This document shows, piece by piece, positions 22,401 through 36,100 of a stretch of 64,000 nucleotides of DNA. The notes below the pieces were generated by a model. It was not told the origin of the DNA, did no database searches, and worked only from the letters and a program-made list of their open reading frames with translations. Every line of letters begins with the position of its first letter. The stretch's first letter is position 1. The stretch comes from Rhea pennata (taxonomy: Eukaryota; Chordata; Aves; Rheiformes; Rheidae). The stretch spans positions 62,256,422 to 62,320,421 of the forward strand of contig NC_084666.1 in assembly GCF_028389875.1 (NCBI RefSeq), in the 5' to 3' direction. A program made the translations under genes and the position numbers.

Positions 22401-23060
22401 TTCTCAGCCCTCAAGCGCTCTTGCTGCTGCTAGAGGATGCACAAGCTTAACTTTTTTTTTTATGTTCTGCTAGAAAAGGCATAACCTGACTGTGTCAGGC
22501 AGCCCCTGGGGGCAGGGGCTGATGCTGTCATTTGTGGAGAATGACTGTTGCAGGCTTCTTGGTTAGCTCTGGAAAGACACCAACAGTAAGTGCATGGAGG
22601 GGACTGTCAAGTGCTGAGATGGACAAAAGTGACAGCATGGCTCATGTCAGTCACAAGACTGATGGGGACAGCAAGGATGTGAGTGTCATGGGCTACGAGG
22701 GGCCCAGGAAAGCACTGGGGTGAAAGCTCTGCAGGCTGTGCCTCAACCAGCGCTGACGCACAGCCCAGCGCGGCTTCCCTGCGATCAGCAGCAAATTGCA
22801 AGTCTCTGTCTCTCTGCGCCTTCCCAGCCTTGTCGGTGACCTGGCCGAGCAAAGTCTCCTCTTGCTCTTGAACACCATCCACCTATTAGCTCTGTAGAGC
22901 TGCATTACAAAGGCTCGAATTAAGTTGCTCTAGGTTAGACCAAAGGTGAATACTTTGCCCATCCGGTTGGAATTAAAAGCGGCACCAAGGCTCTGCTCCG
23001 TAACAGCTCTAACGTCCACTGGACACAGCCCTCTTCCACAAACTGCTCCTTTGTGCAAGT
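19461..23060. other. Intergenic, NEUROG2 to ALPK1 3' end
   Basis: About 3.6 kb of non-coding sequence between the two convergent genes. T-rich tracts occur near 21903-21922 and 22450-22461. I see no gene, RNA or mobile element that I can support. Confidence 0.55.
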
Positions 23061-23067
23061 GGCTACA

Positions 23068-23661
23068 TTTATTCCCCATCAGGTTAGCTGCAGGAATCAG
23101 AGTCACCAAATCTATTGCACTCACTTTCATTAGGGCAGAAGAGATATGCTGCCTGTAGTCTACTCCCAGAGAAGTCTTCAGAGAGTTTGTTAAACCCAGT
23201 GATTCTTGATCATCCTTGTAAAGCATCTCTTGGTTCAAGAACAGTACTTTTTTCTCTAAGGCAGTAGTTTTCTTGGCTGTTACAGTTAATACCATATTTC
23301 CTTCTGTTCAGACATTGCGTCGTTCACATATGTACCTATAAACACACACACACACACATCCCTCTGGAAGAAACTATGTTTTACTATTTTTTTTTGGTAA
23401 ACCAGTACACTACCTTTTGTTCCATGAAGCACTTACACAAGTTGCTAAGAATTTTACAAGTACAGTTAAACCAAAATGGTTGAAATACAGCTCTCTGCTT
23501 CTGTCTCATTCCATTTCATATTCCATTTCCAAAGAGCAGATGGTGCCTACTGCCCTTACTGAATCTGCGATGGATTAGCAGCGTATATAATCCTGCAGTA
23601 CACCCCTTACTAAGCTCTGAATTTTGGAGGCTGTGGTCTTACCCCTCTTACACTCTTTAAT
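23068..23661 (-). terminator. ALPK1: Candidate ALPK1 polyadenylation signals
   Basis: On the minus strand ATTAAA lies at 23661-23656 and AATAAA at 23073-23068, about 250 and 840 bases after the stop codon. Either could end the mRNA. Confidence 0.4.
23342..23358. repeat. (AC)n microsatellite
   Basis: About eight AC units in the expected 3' UTR of ALPK1. Confidence 0.85.
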
Positions 23662-23913
23662 TCTTATAGATGGCTGTAACAACACACAGCTTGGATGGTA
23701 CACAAGATGGTAACATGGCATGACAAGCCTGGATGCAAAGATCAGAACTTTTCCAAAACTTTTCCAAACTTTTTTGGGTAACAACTGACTGGACTCACAT
23801 GGGTTTTGCCTCAGTGGCTCTGTTCCAACAGAGTCAATGCATTCCTGAATGCGTGCAGTATAAAATCCTGTCCATCTTATGGGTCATTTTCTGTCAGACC
23901 ATCTTGCGTGAGT

Positions 23914-24110
23914 CTACACTGGTGGCTCTATTGAGGGCCTTGTTAAAGAAAGGCGACGACAGATTTCATTGCACTCCACGTGTTGATTATTGAAGAAGTA
24001 ATAAATTCCCCTCTTCCCGAAGTTGGTGTGTGAAACATCTTTGCGATTAAGTGAATGAATCTGGGGGTCTGTGAGGTAAATGAGGCCTTTTCCATTACCT
24101 GTCACCCAAC
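23914..24110 (-). CDS. ALPK1: ALPK1 terminal coding exon 13 (kinase C-lobe)
   Basis: Acceptor tcttctgcag, stop TAG at 23916-23914. Encodes [20 protein letters not shown] (glycine loop, Asp1172, His1176), [20 protein letters not shown] and IC. His1176, His1201, Cys1204 and Cys1208 fit the zinc-binding set of alpha-kinases. It ends [10 protein letters not shown], close in length to mammals. Confidence 0.96.
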
Positions 24111-27100
24111 CTGCAGAAGAAAGGATACATGCTGATATCAAAAACAGCAGAGTCTTTGTATTATTGTACCCCATGCTCTGCTAATGCCAGTTCAGTGACT
24201 CCCAGGTTACAGCTATGTCTGCAAGAGCAGGATAAATCCCTAAAAGGTACATGATGAATATATAAGGTGTGTGTATCACATCGCAACAAAACCATGTGAC
24301 AAAGGATGAATTTGTATGGTTATATCCTTGTTTCTTAACTAAAGAGAGCTCAGGTCTCCGCTAGCTGAATAGGGTACTTTGTTCAGGCCTGAACAATTTT
24401 AGGAAGGTGTGAGGGTGACAGAAACTGCTGTCTCTTTTAATGGGTCTCCTTTAGATGGCTATACAGGAAGCATCTTTGTAGACTGGCTTTGTTCTAAATG
24501 TGTGCAGATTACTCCACGGCATGAAGGCGTGATACCGTAGGGAGCACACGGCTCGTGCGCTACTGCTGTATTATAGTGGAGAGCAAGAGCACTGCACAAG
24601 CCGAGAGCATACCTGCACGCATCTCCTTCACTTTGTGTCATTTGGAGAGGATATTCCCTTTATATAGCATATTCTGGAATGTGAGAGGCTATGCAATACA
24701 TGAAACTCCCTGTAATACAAACCTTGCAGATCGACAACAACTTCTGTCCCACTGGAGAATTCGTAGCAGAAATGGCCGTAGGCCAGCCCGTACTGTGTGG
24801 CTTTGTACTCGTTCTTTACTACCTTTGTGTTATTAGACAGCTTCACAAACTCCCCAAGGATGTAGGGCTCCACACTCACACATCCTTTTATAGTTCTGTC
24901 TTCCAGTATCTGAAAAGAGTTTTAATGCTAGTCATCCAGAGACGGGAAAACAAGGCTGCTAAATCCCAACTAACCGAATTTTTGTTTTTTCCTCCTAGAG
25001 CTTTCCTTCAAAAATGGATGGAAAAAGTGTACATATTCTACCGCCAACTCAAAAAACATGTTGGTTCTTCAGCAAACAGGAAACACATTTCAAGGAACTA
25101 TGTCTAAAGACCAAGGTAGAAAGCTGAAAAGATTACCCTTGGGTAAACTTGCACCTGTTCCATCTTAAGTGTGCAAATAAACAGTAGTTGAAAGATCTGA
25201 GTACTGATGCCAAGCTCTCATTAGGTCTTCTTAGCCAGTAGCGTAAGTCAGATCTAGTGCCAGACTGCCCAGTAGATACAGTAATATGCACACCATGCTA
25301 CTGTGTATACACCAATGTTGAAACAGTTAATTCTGCCCTGTACCATGTAGGGAGAGAGGAACTGCTTAGCTCTCTGTATTTGAAAAACATAAAAAATTAA
25401 ATGTGAAATATAAGCTTAAAAGGTATATAATGAATATTTTAAGTAAGCTGTGTATGAGTATTGGATCCAATTTTTCCATGCTGGGAAGTGCATCCTGTCT
25501 ACCTATGTCTGCTTTAGCTGGAGAAGACACAGCTCTGCATGCAGATGTCTTACATCCTGAAATGAGCCAATGCATTTACCCGGTAAGATCACGTGAATTA
25601 TAATGTGCCAGCTAGAGGTGGCCTAAGTATTGGTATTTTAAATCAAATTTGATTTTACAACCCTTTTTACATCAATTCCTTTGTACTGTTCAGAAGAGAG
25701 CTCCTACCAGGAGTACTGCCGAAGGGATATAAAAGATTTGTGTGGGTATTTTTTGCTCATACAGCCTTTTGTTGAACTCCGTCACGTAGTACTGGGCAGT
25801 CATTTGTCGTTCCACGTCACTGAAATGATGAAGCAGCCCCTTTTCTTCCTTATATTCTTTGCCAACATACCTGAACAAACAGACAAATGTTTGGTGCAGC
25901 TAGATGTGCATCAGACTGCGATTGCGAAGCCCTGCTGGTGATGCAGAAACATCGCTATGAGGCACAGCTTGGTTGCTCATAGGCAAAGCCGGCTGTTGGC
26001 AGTGCCATTTAAAGTGTCAGTGATTAAAACTGTGTTTTTTTCTTTCGTATCTCTTATAGGCATAAAATGCTGTAAAGATTAACTAAATGCTAGGATGGGG
26101 TTTCATAACACTGGGAATGTTTAAAGATGACAACTCTTCCTGATTCTGAAGGGAGACTTGATTCAGAAGTGCTTAAAATACTGTTCTTAATCCATACTAA
26201 TTCATAAGTTACCTCCTGTAACAATCCAAAATTTGTGATAAGCAAGAAGCAGGGCTTCCCTGGTGCAGGGGCCTAAATGAAACAAATAGATGATGGTCTT
26301 AAACCTGCTTGACAACAAATGCATCCATTTCATAAATCCACTGCTAAAAATTAAAGGAACGCACTTGAAGTGCCTATTCTTCATATAGGTAGCGTTGCTC
26401 CTTCGCTGTGTTATGAACAAGCTCGTTGCCAGTGGAGCAATCCTAGCGGGGAAGCCAGACACTTGGCACAGTTGTGCTCTCTGCTAGCTAGGGCGGTGTG
26501 CTTCTCACGATCCTCTTCCTAACTCAGACCACCAGGCTAACCTACTCTCAGACTGGAGCTGGTGTGGAGCTGCCATTGTGCGACTATGACCAGAGCTAAC
26601 TGCGGTGTCTACACGGGAAGACAAAGGTAAGCAAGAAGTTTGTTCGGACTGTGAGATACCCTGTGCTTGTGCTCTCCTGAGTAAGGCATTTGCTAAATAG
26701 GGCTAACTGCTATATCTCCTATCTGTGAGTAGGATTAGAGGGGTTTGTTTTATGAAGAAGCCTACTCTGAAATCTCTGTCAGGTTAATTGCTGTTAATTT
26801 GGGCAATATTCTCTTAAAGAACAAGTTTAAAATAAACTAAGGATGCCTTGTTTGAATGTGTGGCAATATCAGAAACAGGAATTCTCTAATACAAAGCCAG
26901 AGGTCAAATAAACGGAGGTTTCACTTAAGCTCCCATGCAATTTTCCCAGCATGGATGAAAGTGAAGTCAGGCCTAAAAGATGTAATGAGAAAATGGACAC
27001 TAACACAGCTGTCAGAAGAAAATAATGAAGTAGCTCGTTGTTCTGAAAAAAACAAAAGTAGAGAGATAAATAGGGTGATGGGAAGAACTAGCATAGTTAA

Positions 27101-30100
27101 GATCGACAAAACATCTGAGAGGTTTGGAAAAGCCATAAAACATTCTTGCTTCAGAATATCAGTCAAAATCTAACCTAGCGCAAGCTAAAGTAAAGGAAAA
27201 ATCTTCTCCCAAGGTGACTGCATTTTCTGTAGCTCTCTTAGTACAAACTTGTACTATCTTCTGAAAGCACTTGACAAAGGCTACTGCGCAACAAGGCACT
27301 GGATTACCTAAACTGCAGCTACCAGTCAAATTTTACAGGTAGTTTTCGTTCATACTTGCACAGAATTAGCATGGATAAACATTTTGTATCAGAAACTGGT
27401 TTGAAAAATACCTTCCCAGGCTTTCCTCTTGATGCAGGAAGTGTATCCAAAACGCAGTCCTCTGTTTGCCTTCCTTTGCCACGTTCAGGTAGTCCCCGAT
27501 AAATACAGCTGTTTCCTGCCCTGTCCAGAGGCCTGATTTCTTTGAATATTTCAAAAGAAGTGCAGCTACAACAAGAAAAATATCACAGGTAGAATGCACA
27601 AGGTCTTTTGCAGGACTGTTCTGTACCTGCGCAGAGGGATGAAACATGAGTGCCTAGGAGCTAAGATATCCAGGCTCCTCTGAAAGCAAAGTGCTGGGCT
27701 ATAAAATACATACTAAGAGATACTGAGGTGCCGAATAGGATATTATATAATCAAGGGCAGAAAAAAATCTAAAACGGCTAAAACATGCAAGATGAGATGA
27801 AGTTCCAAGGGAGGTTATACTTAATGAACCCACTGAGGCATCCTATAGTGCTCCTGAATTGTGTATTTCTTAGCATATTGATCACGTCTGTATATTATTG
27901 AACATATGCCTGTATATGGCAAATAAGATGTTATTAATGATTAGCATAATAACCATTATCTCAGATGTATAACTTACAGTGGTGAAATGTGGACTCCATA
28001 TGGGTGCAAAACTAGAGACTCAGATAAAAAGGCAGAGAAAGGCTTGATGGACTGGCACAGGGAAGCAAGCAGCCTGAGTTACCTATTACGGGGTGGGATG
28101 CTGCAGGAGGGCCCAAGGAGGCAGCGAGATGGCTCAAGGGAAGATGTGACTGACAGGTAAATGGGTAAGGAGTAGGAGAAAATGGCTGAGGGGAATGTTC
28201 TTCTATTATTGCTAAAATACTCGTGTAAAAACAACAAAAATATTTGAAGAGTCCTAATAAATGATGATTAAAAAATTACATTAAAAAGCATGAGTCAAGA
28301 CTGTTCTGCTATGTGGAAATGCCTGTTGCTGCGCGAAAACTTACAGTACGCTTTGTGGAACTGTTTGGCCTTAAAAATTCCTGTAGGCAACAGTCTCTGG
28401 ACAAGCCAGCTATGCTGTACGCCTGACAGAAGCCTTGAGTAATCATCATCCTTCAGAAATCGAGCATCAAGGACTTCTTCCTTGATTCTCCCAGGCACGA
28501 AGACAAATCCACTTCCCCTCGGGTTCAGAAATGGATGCACGCTTTCAGGGGAACTCTTGGACATCTGGGCTGCTTCATGACACGGACTTAGAGGTGAGCC
28601 AGACTGTTGCATCCTGCTCACCATATTCTGAGACTTTTCTTCATCTTCCTCAGTAGTGGCACAGTCAAAGTGGTCAGTTATGGACATGCTTCCCGCTGAG
28701 GGCAAAGCTGTTGGCGTGGTGGGAGCGAGCCGACGCTCTGGAACGGCTTCAGTAGGATAACGGTAGGTGAAGTTACCAGTAGTTACGAAATCAGAGTCAG
28801 TGTCATCTACTGTTTCTGCTTGGGGGTCAACCTCGAGCATTTTGAGAGACCCGCTCCCCACCCCTGGCGCACATCTTCTCAGCCGCTCTCGCACGGAGGA
28901 GTCCCGGGCGCCTGCCGCCGAGGCAGCCCATCGTGCGTGGCGCCGCGCTCCGGCTGGCGGCTCCTCGGCGCTCTCTGCCCCGGGGCCGGCCCAGGCGCCC
29001 CCCGGGCCCCCGGCGCCCCCCGGGCCCCCCGGCCTGGCCCAGGCGCCCCCACCGCGGCCGCTGTCCGCGGTGCTGCAGCCGGGCCCGGCCCGCCCCGGCC
29101 CGCCCCGCGGCTCCAGCTCCTCCCAGGAGGAGGAGGAGGAGGAGGCGGCGGCCGCCTCACTCCCCGGCCCGGCAGGCCTGGGGAGGGAAGGAGCCGCCTT
29201 ACTCGCCAAGCCCTTATTGCCCACCTCCCTCGCGGTCCTCCCAGGGTGTCCCTCCAGCAGCTGCTCCCCGCCAGCTGCCGGCTTCTCCCCGAGCTTCCCG
29301 CCGAGGGGCGCGCCTGCCTCCAGGGAAGGCTGAGGAGACCCCGAACAGCTCTGCGGAGGCTCTCGAGGAGAAGGATGCAGAGCTCTGGGAAACGGTGGGC
29401 GCAAGCTACCGGCTGGAGCATTTTGCTCGGATTCGGTTGTGCCGCACTGCTCCCCGGCTGAGCCCTTTCCCTGCTGCTGCCCTTCCCTGGGTGGCTCTGT
29501 GCTGCTAGTGTAGTTTAGTTCCTCCCAGCTGGAAGAGGAACGTGATTTTGAAAGGTTGCACCAAGAGGTCTCCGAAGAAGTACTTGGACTCCTGTTTTCC
29601 CATCTGCTGAAAACACTGTTTTTGTCATTCATCACTCTTTCTAACGGTTTGATCTTCTCAAAGGAGCTTTTTGTCAGGTCAGAACTGATCTGTTTATTTC
29701 TTGTTTGGCCATTGAGTCTCTCTGAGCTACTTCTGGCCTCTGATGCAATACATCTTTTGGCAGTGTCTTTCCCCTTACAGGCCGTTTCTTCAGTGGTACA
29801 CACAGTGTCTACGTTTTCTGTTTCTGTTTTTAAGGTTGTGACACAAGCTCCCATTTTGGTTTCTCCTAGTGTGGTTCTATGAATCCTGCAAGTATTTTCA
29901 AATACTTCACACACTGACTGATGATGCTGTGAATGCACTGCAAGGATTTTCTCAAAGTTTGCTTCTCCTTGAAGGACAGTTTTTTCCATTGCACCTTTAT
30001 AACTCTCTGGAACGTAAGACCTGGCATCAGAATTAGGGAAGCTTTCCACTTGCAAGTCCTTCTTAATGGATGTGATCAGAGACATGATTTCTTTGGCAAG

Positions 30101-33100
30101 TGTTCCCTTGTCTTCATCTTCTATAACTGAAGTGCTGTAAGCATACAGTTTTCCCATGGCTTCTTTACACAGTTGACTCACCTCAGAGAGCTTCTCGCTC
30201 TCCCCATAGAGCCATCGATGCACTGTTGTGAGGCAGAAAGCAGCTTTAATAAAACTATGGAGCTCCTGCTTGCTAGTGACAGGACTGCTTTCATTTTTGG
30301 TGAGGAGGCCAATCTCAAAGGATTCCTTTGCTTCAGACAGGTAGAACCTTCTCCTCTCTGGGGGACAGTCCTTGGAGTGACTGTAGGACAGCAAACATGT
30401 TCCACGGATGTTCTGGCAGGGAGGAAAGACTTAAGATCAGGGAATGATAAACCTGGACCTCTGTTGCAAATAAAAAAAAAGAAGAAAAAAATCTATTTCT
30501 TTCCTTCATACAGTCTGAGGCAAATGGTGGCTTGGGCTGCCTGCTGCTGCATTTCCAGCAGGAAATAATCTTACTTGTTTTCCTGTTAAATGTATTTAGA
30601 GTTACAGTAGAAGTGGCACTACTTAGTGGGCTTGAAAGCTAGTCCTCACTCTGTAGACATATGCTGCTTTCTACCCATCTTTCTCTGTTTAGCTTCAGAT
30701 TGGAGTTTACTATTTATGTGTAGCATGATATGCACAACACAGATAAGAACATTCTGAACAATGCAATGTCTGAAAGCTGGATCTAGATCCAAGTTTAATA
30801 ACCTGGACTCTTCTCTTATGCAGATGACACTTTCAGAATGAGGAGGAATCAAACTTACCACCGCTGTGAGCACAAAGAGTGGGGTATATTGGCTGTAGGC
30901 TGCTGCTAGCTTGCAGGCCTCCGCAGCTGATAATAAGCGATGCCTGAACTCTCCAAGAAGGTGCTGGTAAAAATAAAAAAGAGCAAGAGGGGAAATCTCA
31001 GCTTAAAGGCTCTCTTTTCAAATTAGAGACTCTACCAGGTAAGCAACCCTATTAGACTGGAGGGAGACAGACCGGTATTTGGTCACCTGAGTCCGGTGGG
31101 ATTTTAGGTTCTCTAAGCTCTCTGAGGCCTACAAATCTTTTGAGATGTCAAATCTTACACAACAACAACCAGGTCTGTGTGATTTTTCTGTTCTGCATGA
31201 ATATTTTTACTCAGCTGCACTACACACGTGTCACATTTTGGCTCTATAAAAATGCTATAATTTTTCTATTAAATAATAAATATATTTGTATTACATTTTA
31301 TGCTAATGCAAGCATGCACACACATGCACACATACTCTACAAATATTCTTAATATTTCTTTATTCTGAAGCAAAGTTTTTCCCATGTATTTGCTAACGAA
31401 CTTTTCCCAATGGAGCAATGGACCTTTCTTCAGTCTCTCAGCACAGGAGAAGAGCTGGAGAACAGACCAAGTGTGCATAAAATTGGGACAACTACAGACA
31501 ACTCAGCTGAAGAATCTTTGGACAAATGCCAAATCTTACAAGGTCTATCTCAGCGTTGGTTTTAAAACGGATATAATCTTTCTCATTCATGGAAGCAAAG
31601 ATGTCTGCCAAAATACCCAAGGAAGTAGCAATTCCCTGAAAAAGAAAAGGAAGAGTAAGGTAGGACTTTTCCTCTGTATTTTGATTTTTAGTGCTCATAA
31701 TATGTTAGATGATGTGTAGGACTCATCATAAATAAATAAATAAATAAAAGATTCAATGAAGAGAAGTACTGCTAAGAAATTCAGAGGGGTCATCTTGGTT
31801 GGCTTTTATTAATTTAGCTTGCAGAAAATAGCTTGGTGAAATATGTGAGACTTCATGAATGGCAGCTATCCAGACTAACAATACCTCTAGGTTTGAACAG
31901 AAACTTGAACAGCATGGCATTTTCCTTAGCTGTTTTTCCAATGTGTTGTTTGTGATGAAGTGCACTGTTGTGGGATTACTGAAAGTTGCATTAAGCCCTG
32001 GATAGTCACATTGGAAAACAGACTCGAATTTGTTTCTACTGTTTTGCAGAAAGGACTGTAGAAAGCCAAAAGTAGTGTTTAAAAACTCACTAATACGTCC
32101 CAATCTTTCTAAAAAGTCCAAGGTGAAGATGTGTAGACAAATAGTAAAAGTAATAAAGCTGATCACATGTAGCCTTGGAAAACAAGCCACTTTTGTTGAC
32201 AAAACACCTTCCTAGCTTATTATTCTATTTCAAAACAAATAAACAAAATTTGGCAAAAGTTAAGAGTTCCCAATGTTAACAATTTAAAACTTTGATTTAT
32301 AATTTTTTTTGTAATCTGTAATTGCAATTGATTTTACAGAATCAATTAAAAAATAAGACACGAATATGTAAGATGTAGATCCATGAACTAGCAAATTCTC
32401 TCTTTCCAGAGCATCTGATTTATACATGATAGCTAAGGGCTTGCCCTGCTGAACAGTTAAGCAAGCTAGGAAGTATCTGTATGCTCTCTATAAAATTCAT
32501 TTCACATCTTTGCTCTCACAGAAGTATTCTGAGATTAAAGTCAAGTTTTAAAGTAGGGGAGAGCTGACAAGACTGTTTTTGTGGTATATCCTATACTAGG
32601 GTACAGTTACAAAACTTCCTAAAGCATGACCTTGGAGCTTGGCAGACATAGGTTCACTTTCCCACTTAGAGACACGCTGTGCGACTGTTGCTTCATCTGC
32701 AATGAGAAAATTAGTGAGACCTTGCCTCACGGGGGTGCTCAAGATAGAGGCATTAGACGTTGTAAGGTGTTCATGTACTACAGTGCTAGGGAATATCCAT
32801 CACCCACCAAAGACAGCATAGTACAGCTTGTGGATACTCCAACAGTCAGAGGTGTGACTACCAGGAAAAAATTAGCCTTAGTCCTGAAAAATAACCATGG
32901 CTGCATTCTGGGACTAATTTGTTCTTGTCAGAGGGACCTTCGACGTCCCAGGTGACTGTTCACTTTGGTATGTTCTGCTTAATGAAAACTATCACTTTTG
33001 CTCCTCTGCTGGAAGGAAGGTACCCATAAGTGTCTGTATGCATGCAGAAATAGTGTATGATACAGAATTCAGCTGGAATATTCATCCTGAATGTTAACAT

Positions 33101-36100
33101 TGTCTGAGAGGCTTAACAGTTGAAACAATATTTCTAAAAGATATGACTGAGGCAAAAAAAAGGTAATCTGGAATGATTTTTAGGCTAGCAAGGATACCTA
33201 GAATGAAAAGGACATCCTACCTGTCACCTACCTTTTTATCTGGTTGAGGAAGTTTGAAATATCCCACATCTGAAGCCCAGATCAATTCTGCTGCCTCATA
33301 CCACATCCCTGAAATAAAGCAGAAAATAGTCACTAAACAGATAACTGCTACAGATAGCTTTCAGTAAGCTAAGTTTATTTTATACCTCCTTGAATTAGGA
33401 GCCCTCAGAACAGTATAAAACCATATCATGGCACTTTTTGCTTTAGTGAGAGAGAACATTTATTAGTTTACTTCAGCTTTTGGCTGTCCATAAACACACA
33501 TTTTATGTTCATAAAAGACCTCAGCTCAACAGTCACTGAAAATGAAATGTTACGCTAAAAGAACAGCATAAAATTAAGGTTGCAGGTCACAAGTACCAAG
33601 CCCTGAATACATAAGTCCGGCATGCTCAAAGTTAGAGAATTTCTTGTATTGACAGAAGAAACAATTGCAGCGTACCTATGGTGAGCCCAAAGGCAAGTGC
33701 CTTTGGGAACAGAAATTTGGGAGAAGTATTAGCAAATACAGAATAGCACAGAAAAATATGGTATAACATTTGAAAACATTCTCTGACTGGTCTGATTGGT
33801 TAAAAAAAAAAAAAGAATTGATGATTTCTAAAATGTGGTTTCTTGGTAAATGGCACTAGGTCCTTGTTTCCTCAAACAGATGTGTACAACTCGTCTTCTG
33901 CAGCTGTGTTACGGACATCAGGCAGAAGTTTTACGTAAGCTAAAACTTTGACATGTGACATGCATATCATTTTCAGTGTTGACTACAAAGAAAGAAAAAT
34001 AGCAAAAATCTTCAACAGTCCTTTGCAGAAAAGAGCCTTACCCAGCTTTTGAAGAATCTGTCCTCTGATTTGTAAACAGACTGACTGAACAAGAGTCCTA
34101 TCACTTTCCTTAGCATATCGCCATGTACCTGAAAAGCACTAAAAATTTAGTGGAGTACGAGAAGTGTTTTGTCATCTGAGACCTCCAAGGGTCTAAACAC
34201 CAATAAATCAGTAGGAATTTTTTCACTGAATTCAGCAGGTTTGACACAGGTGTTAGAGTCAGACAGATGACAACAGTAAGATTACATTAAGACAACATGA
34301 CAATTACAGAAGCAAGCAGCTTGAATCACAGCTATACAAAACATAGAACAACACAAAAATAAAAGATGCCTCTCTTCTGTATGGTAACAAAAAGTCATTT
34401 CATATAAACATTATACAGAGATATATTAAAAATCAGTCAAAAGAATTAATGTGGGAATATCTTTGTTATCATCAGTAGACACTGAGAGCACAATAAAATA
34501 ATTTTTAACCATTAGTACAATGTACTTTCTTTTCAGATATCAGCATATTATATATATTAAAATAAGAGTTTTCATTCTAACAGAAAATAATTAGTTATAC
34601 AAATCAAGTCATATGGTGTCAAACCTGTACTTGAACATCTCAATGTAGTATGAAATAAAGCCACTAAGTTTTCCTAATACAAATATTTCACTGCAATTCT
34701 CAGTATGAAGCATCTGTTCAATAATGCATGTTCAATGTTAAATAAACAAGTGTTATCACTGAATATTATGCAAATAACCTTAAAAGAACAGTATAACCCC
34801 ATGAGAAATGAAATGTAGCATTCCTCACAGCCAGTATTACTTTAACATTGATATCCGGTATTTTGTTTAAAGCCATCTTACATAAATGTAAGAGAATCTC
34901 ACTTTCAAATTAAAAACAAATCAAGATAAACCAGAACAGTTTTCCTAAATCTCCTAATTGTCACGGCTGCAGAGAAACCTGAATGTACTGGCTAAATAAT
35001 TCCTGAAGGCTAATAAAAGACACACAACAGAGATAAAAACCTAAAATATATATTGTCTGAAGGATCGTAATTAAATAATGATTTTGGATGTCTGACACAA
35101 TTAATGAATTGATGAGGGAAAATGAAGGTGGATTAGTGAAGCAAAATATATAGTTTCTAAAAATATCATCAAGCAATCAGGAATGTTGCTCCTTGTGCAG
35201 TTTTGCATGTCTATCTAGCACTAGAAGAAAGTGCTGTAAGAGGCAGGACTCGCTCTCTTTTTTTCTTTACCTCTAAAAGATACTAAATAATTACATTGTA
35301 GTCTGTGTACAGGCTTAGAATAAAGTATCTGTTTAGCTCACAAGGACAGTGTGATTTTGGAGGATACGCATCACATTAACAGTGTTTGGGTTTTGGGTTT
35401 CTTTTTTGGTCTTTGTTTTCAATATTTGTCAACTTCTTGAAATTGGTTTACATTTTAAAACTCTTAAGGTAGAGAAATTGGTAGGGAGACCATTAATGCA
35501 AAATATGTTTCCACTCAAGCAAAGACATACAAGCATGAATTATGGAAGTCTTAAAACAGAAAGTTTCAGTTTCCACAATTTAGCAAAGAAAGGCGATGAT
35601 AAAGAGAAGCATGATGTAATGGGTCATTACTGAGGTCTGACCAGCCCTATTTGAAATTTGTGTGACTGTTACAGTTAGCACAAAAAAAATCCCACCAAAA
35701 TAAGAGTTATGAAATTGGAAAAGAAGAAATACATACCTGTTGCTCCATTGTCATTAATAAGGCTGCTTAAGATATATTCAGCTTTTAAAAGTTTACCTCA
35801 TAAAAAAGTAAAGATAGAAATGAATGTAAAAATACATCATGCAGCATGAATTGAACAAAAACACTCATCTATAAAAGCCTCCTGCAAATTTTATTCATCT
35901 TCCCATCACTGTCACTGTGTTCACATTTAGTCTAAACTTTCCATTCAAATACGCACTGCTAGATTTTATCTCACGGTCAGGAATCTATTTGCTATTGGCA
36001 ATTTTGAATATACAAAAAATATTGCATTAAAAACAGCTGAGGAGGTAGCTGTTTCTAGCTAGACACTTGCTTTAGAAAATCCCACAAAGAAGCCACATTT

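Noticed and set aside
28767-29508. Plus-strand open frames of about 190-210 codons opposite ALPK1 exon 9
   Set aside because: They mirror the GC-rich ALPK1 coding segment, are low complexity and have no independent support.
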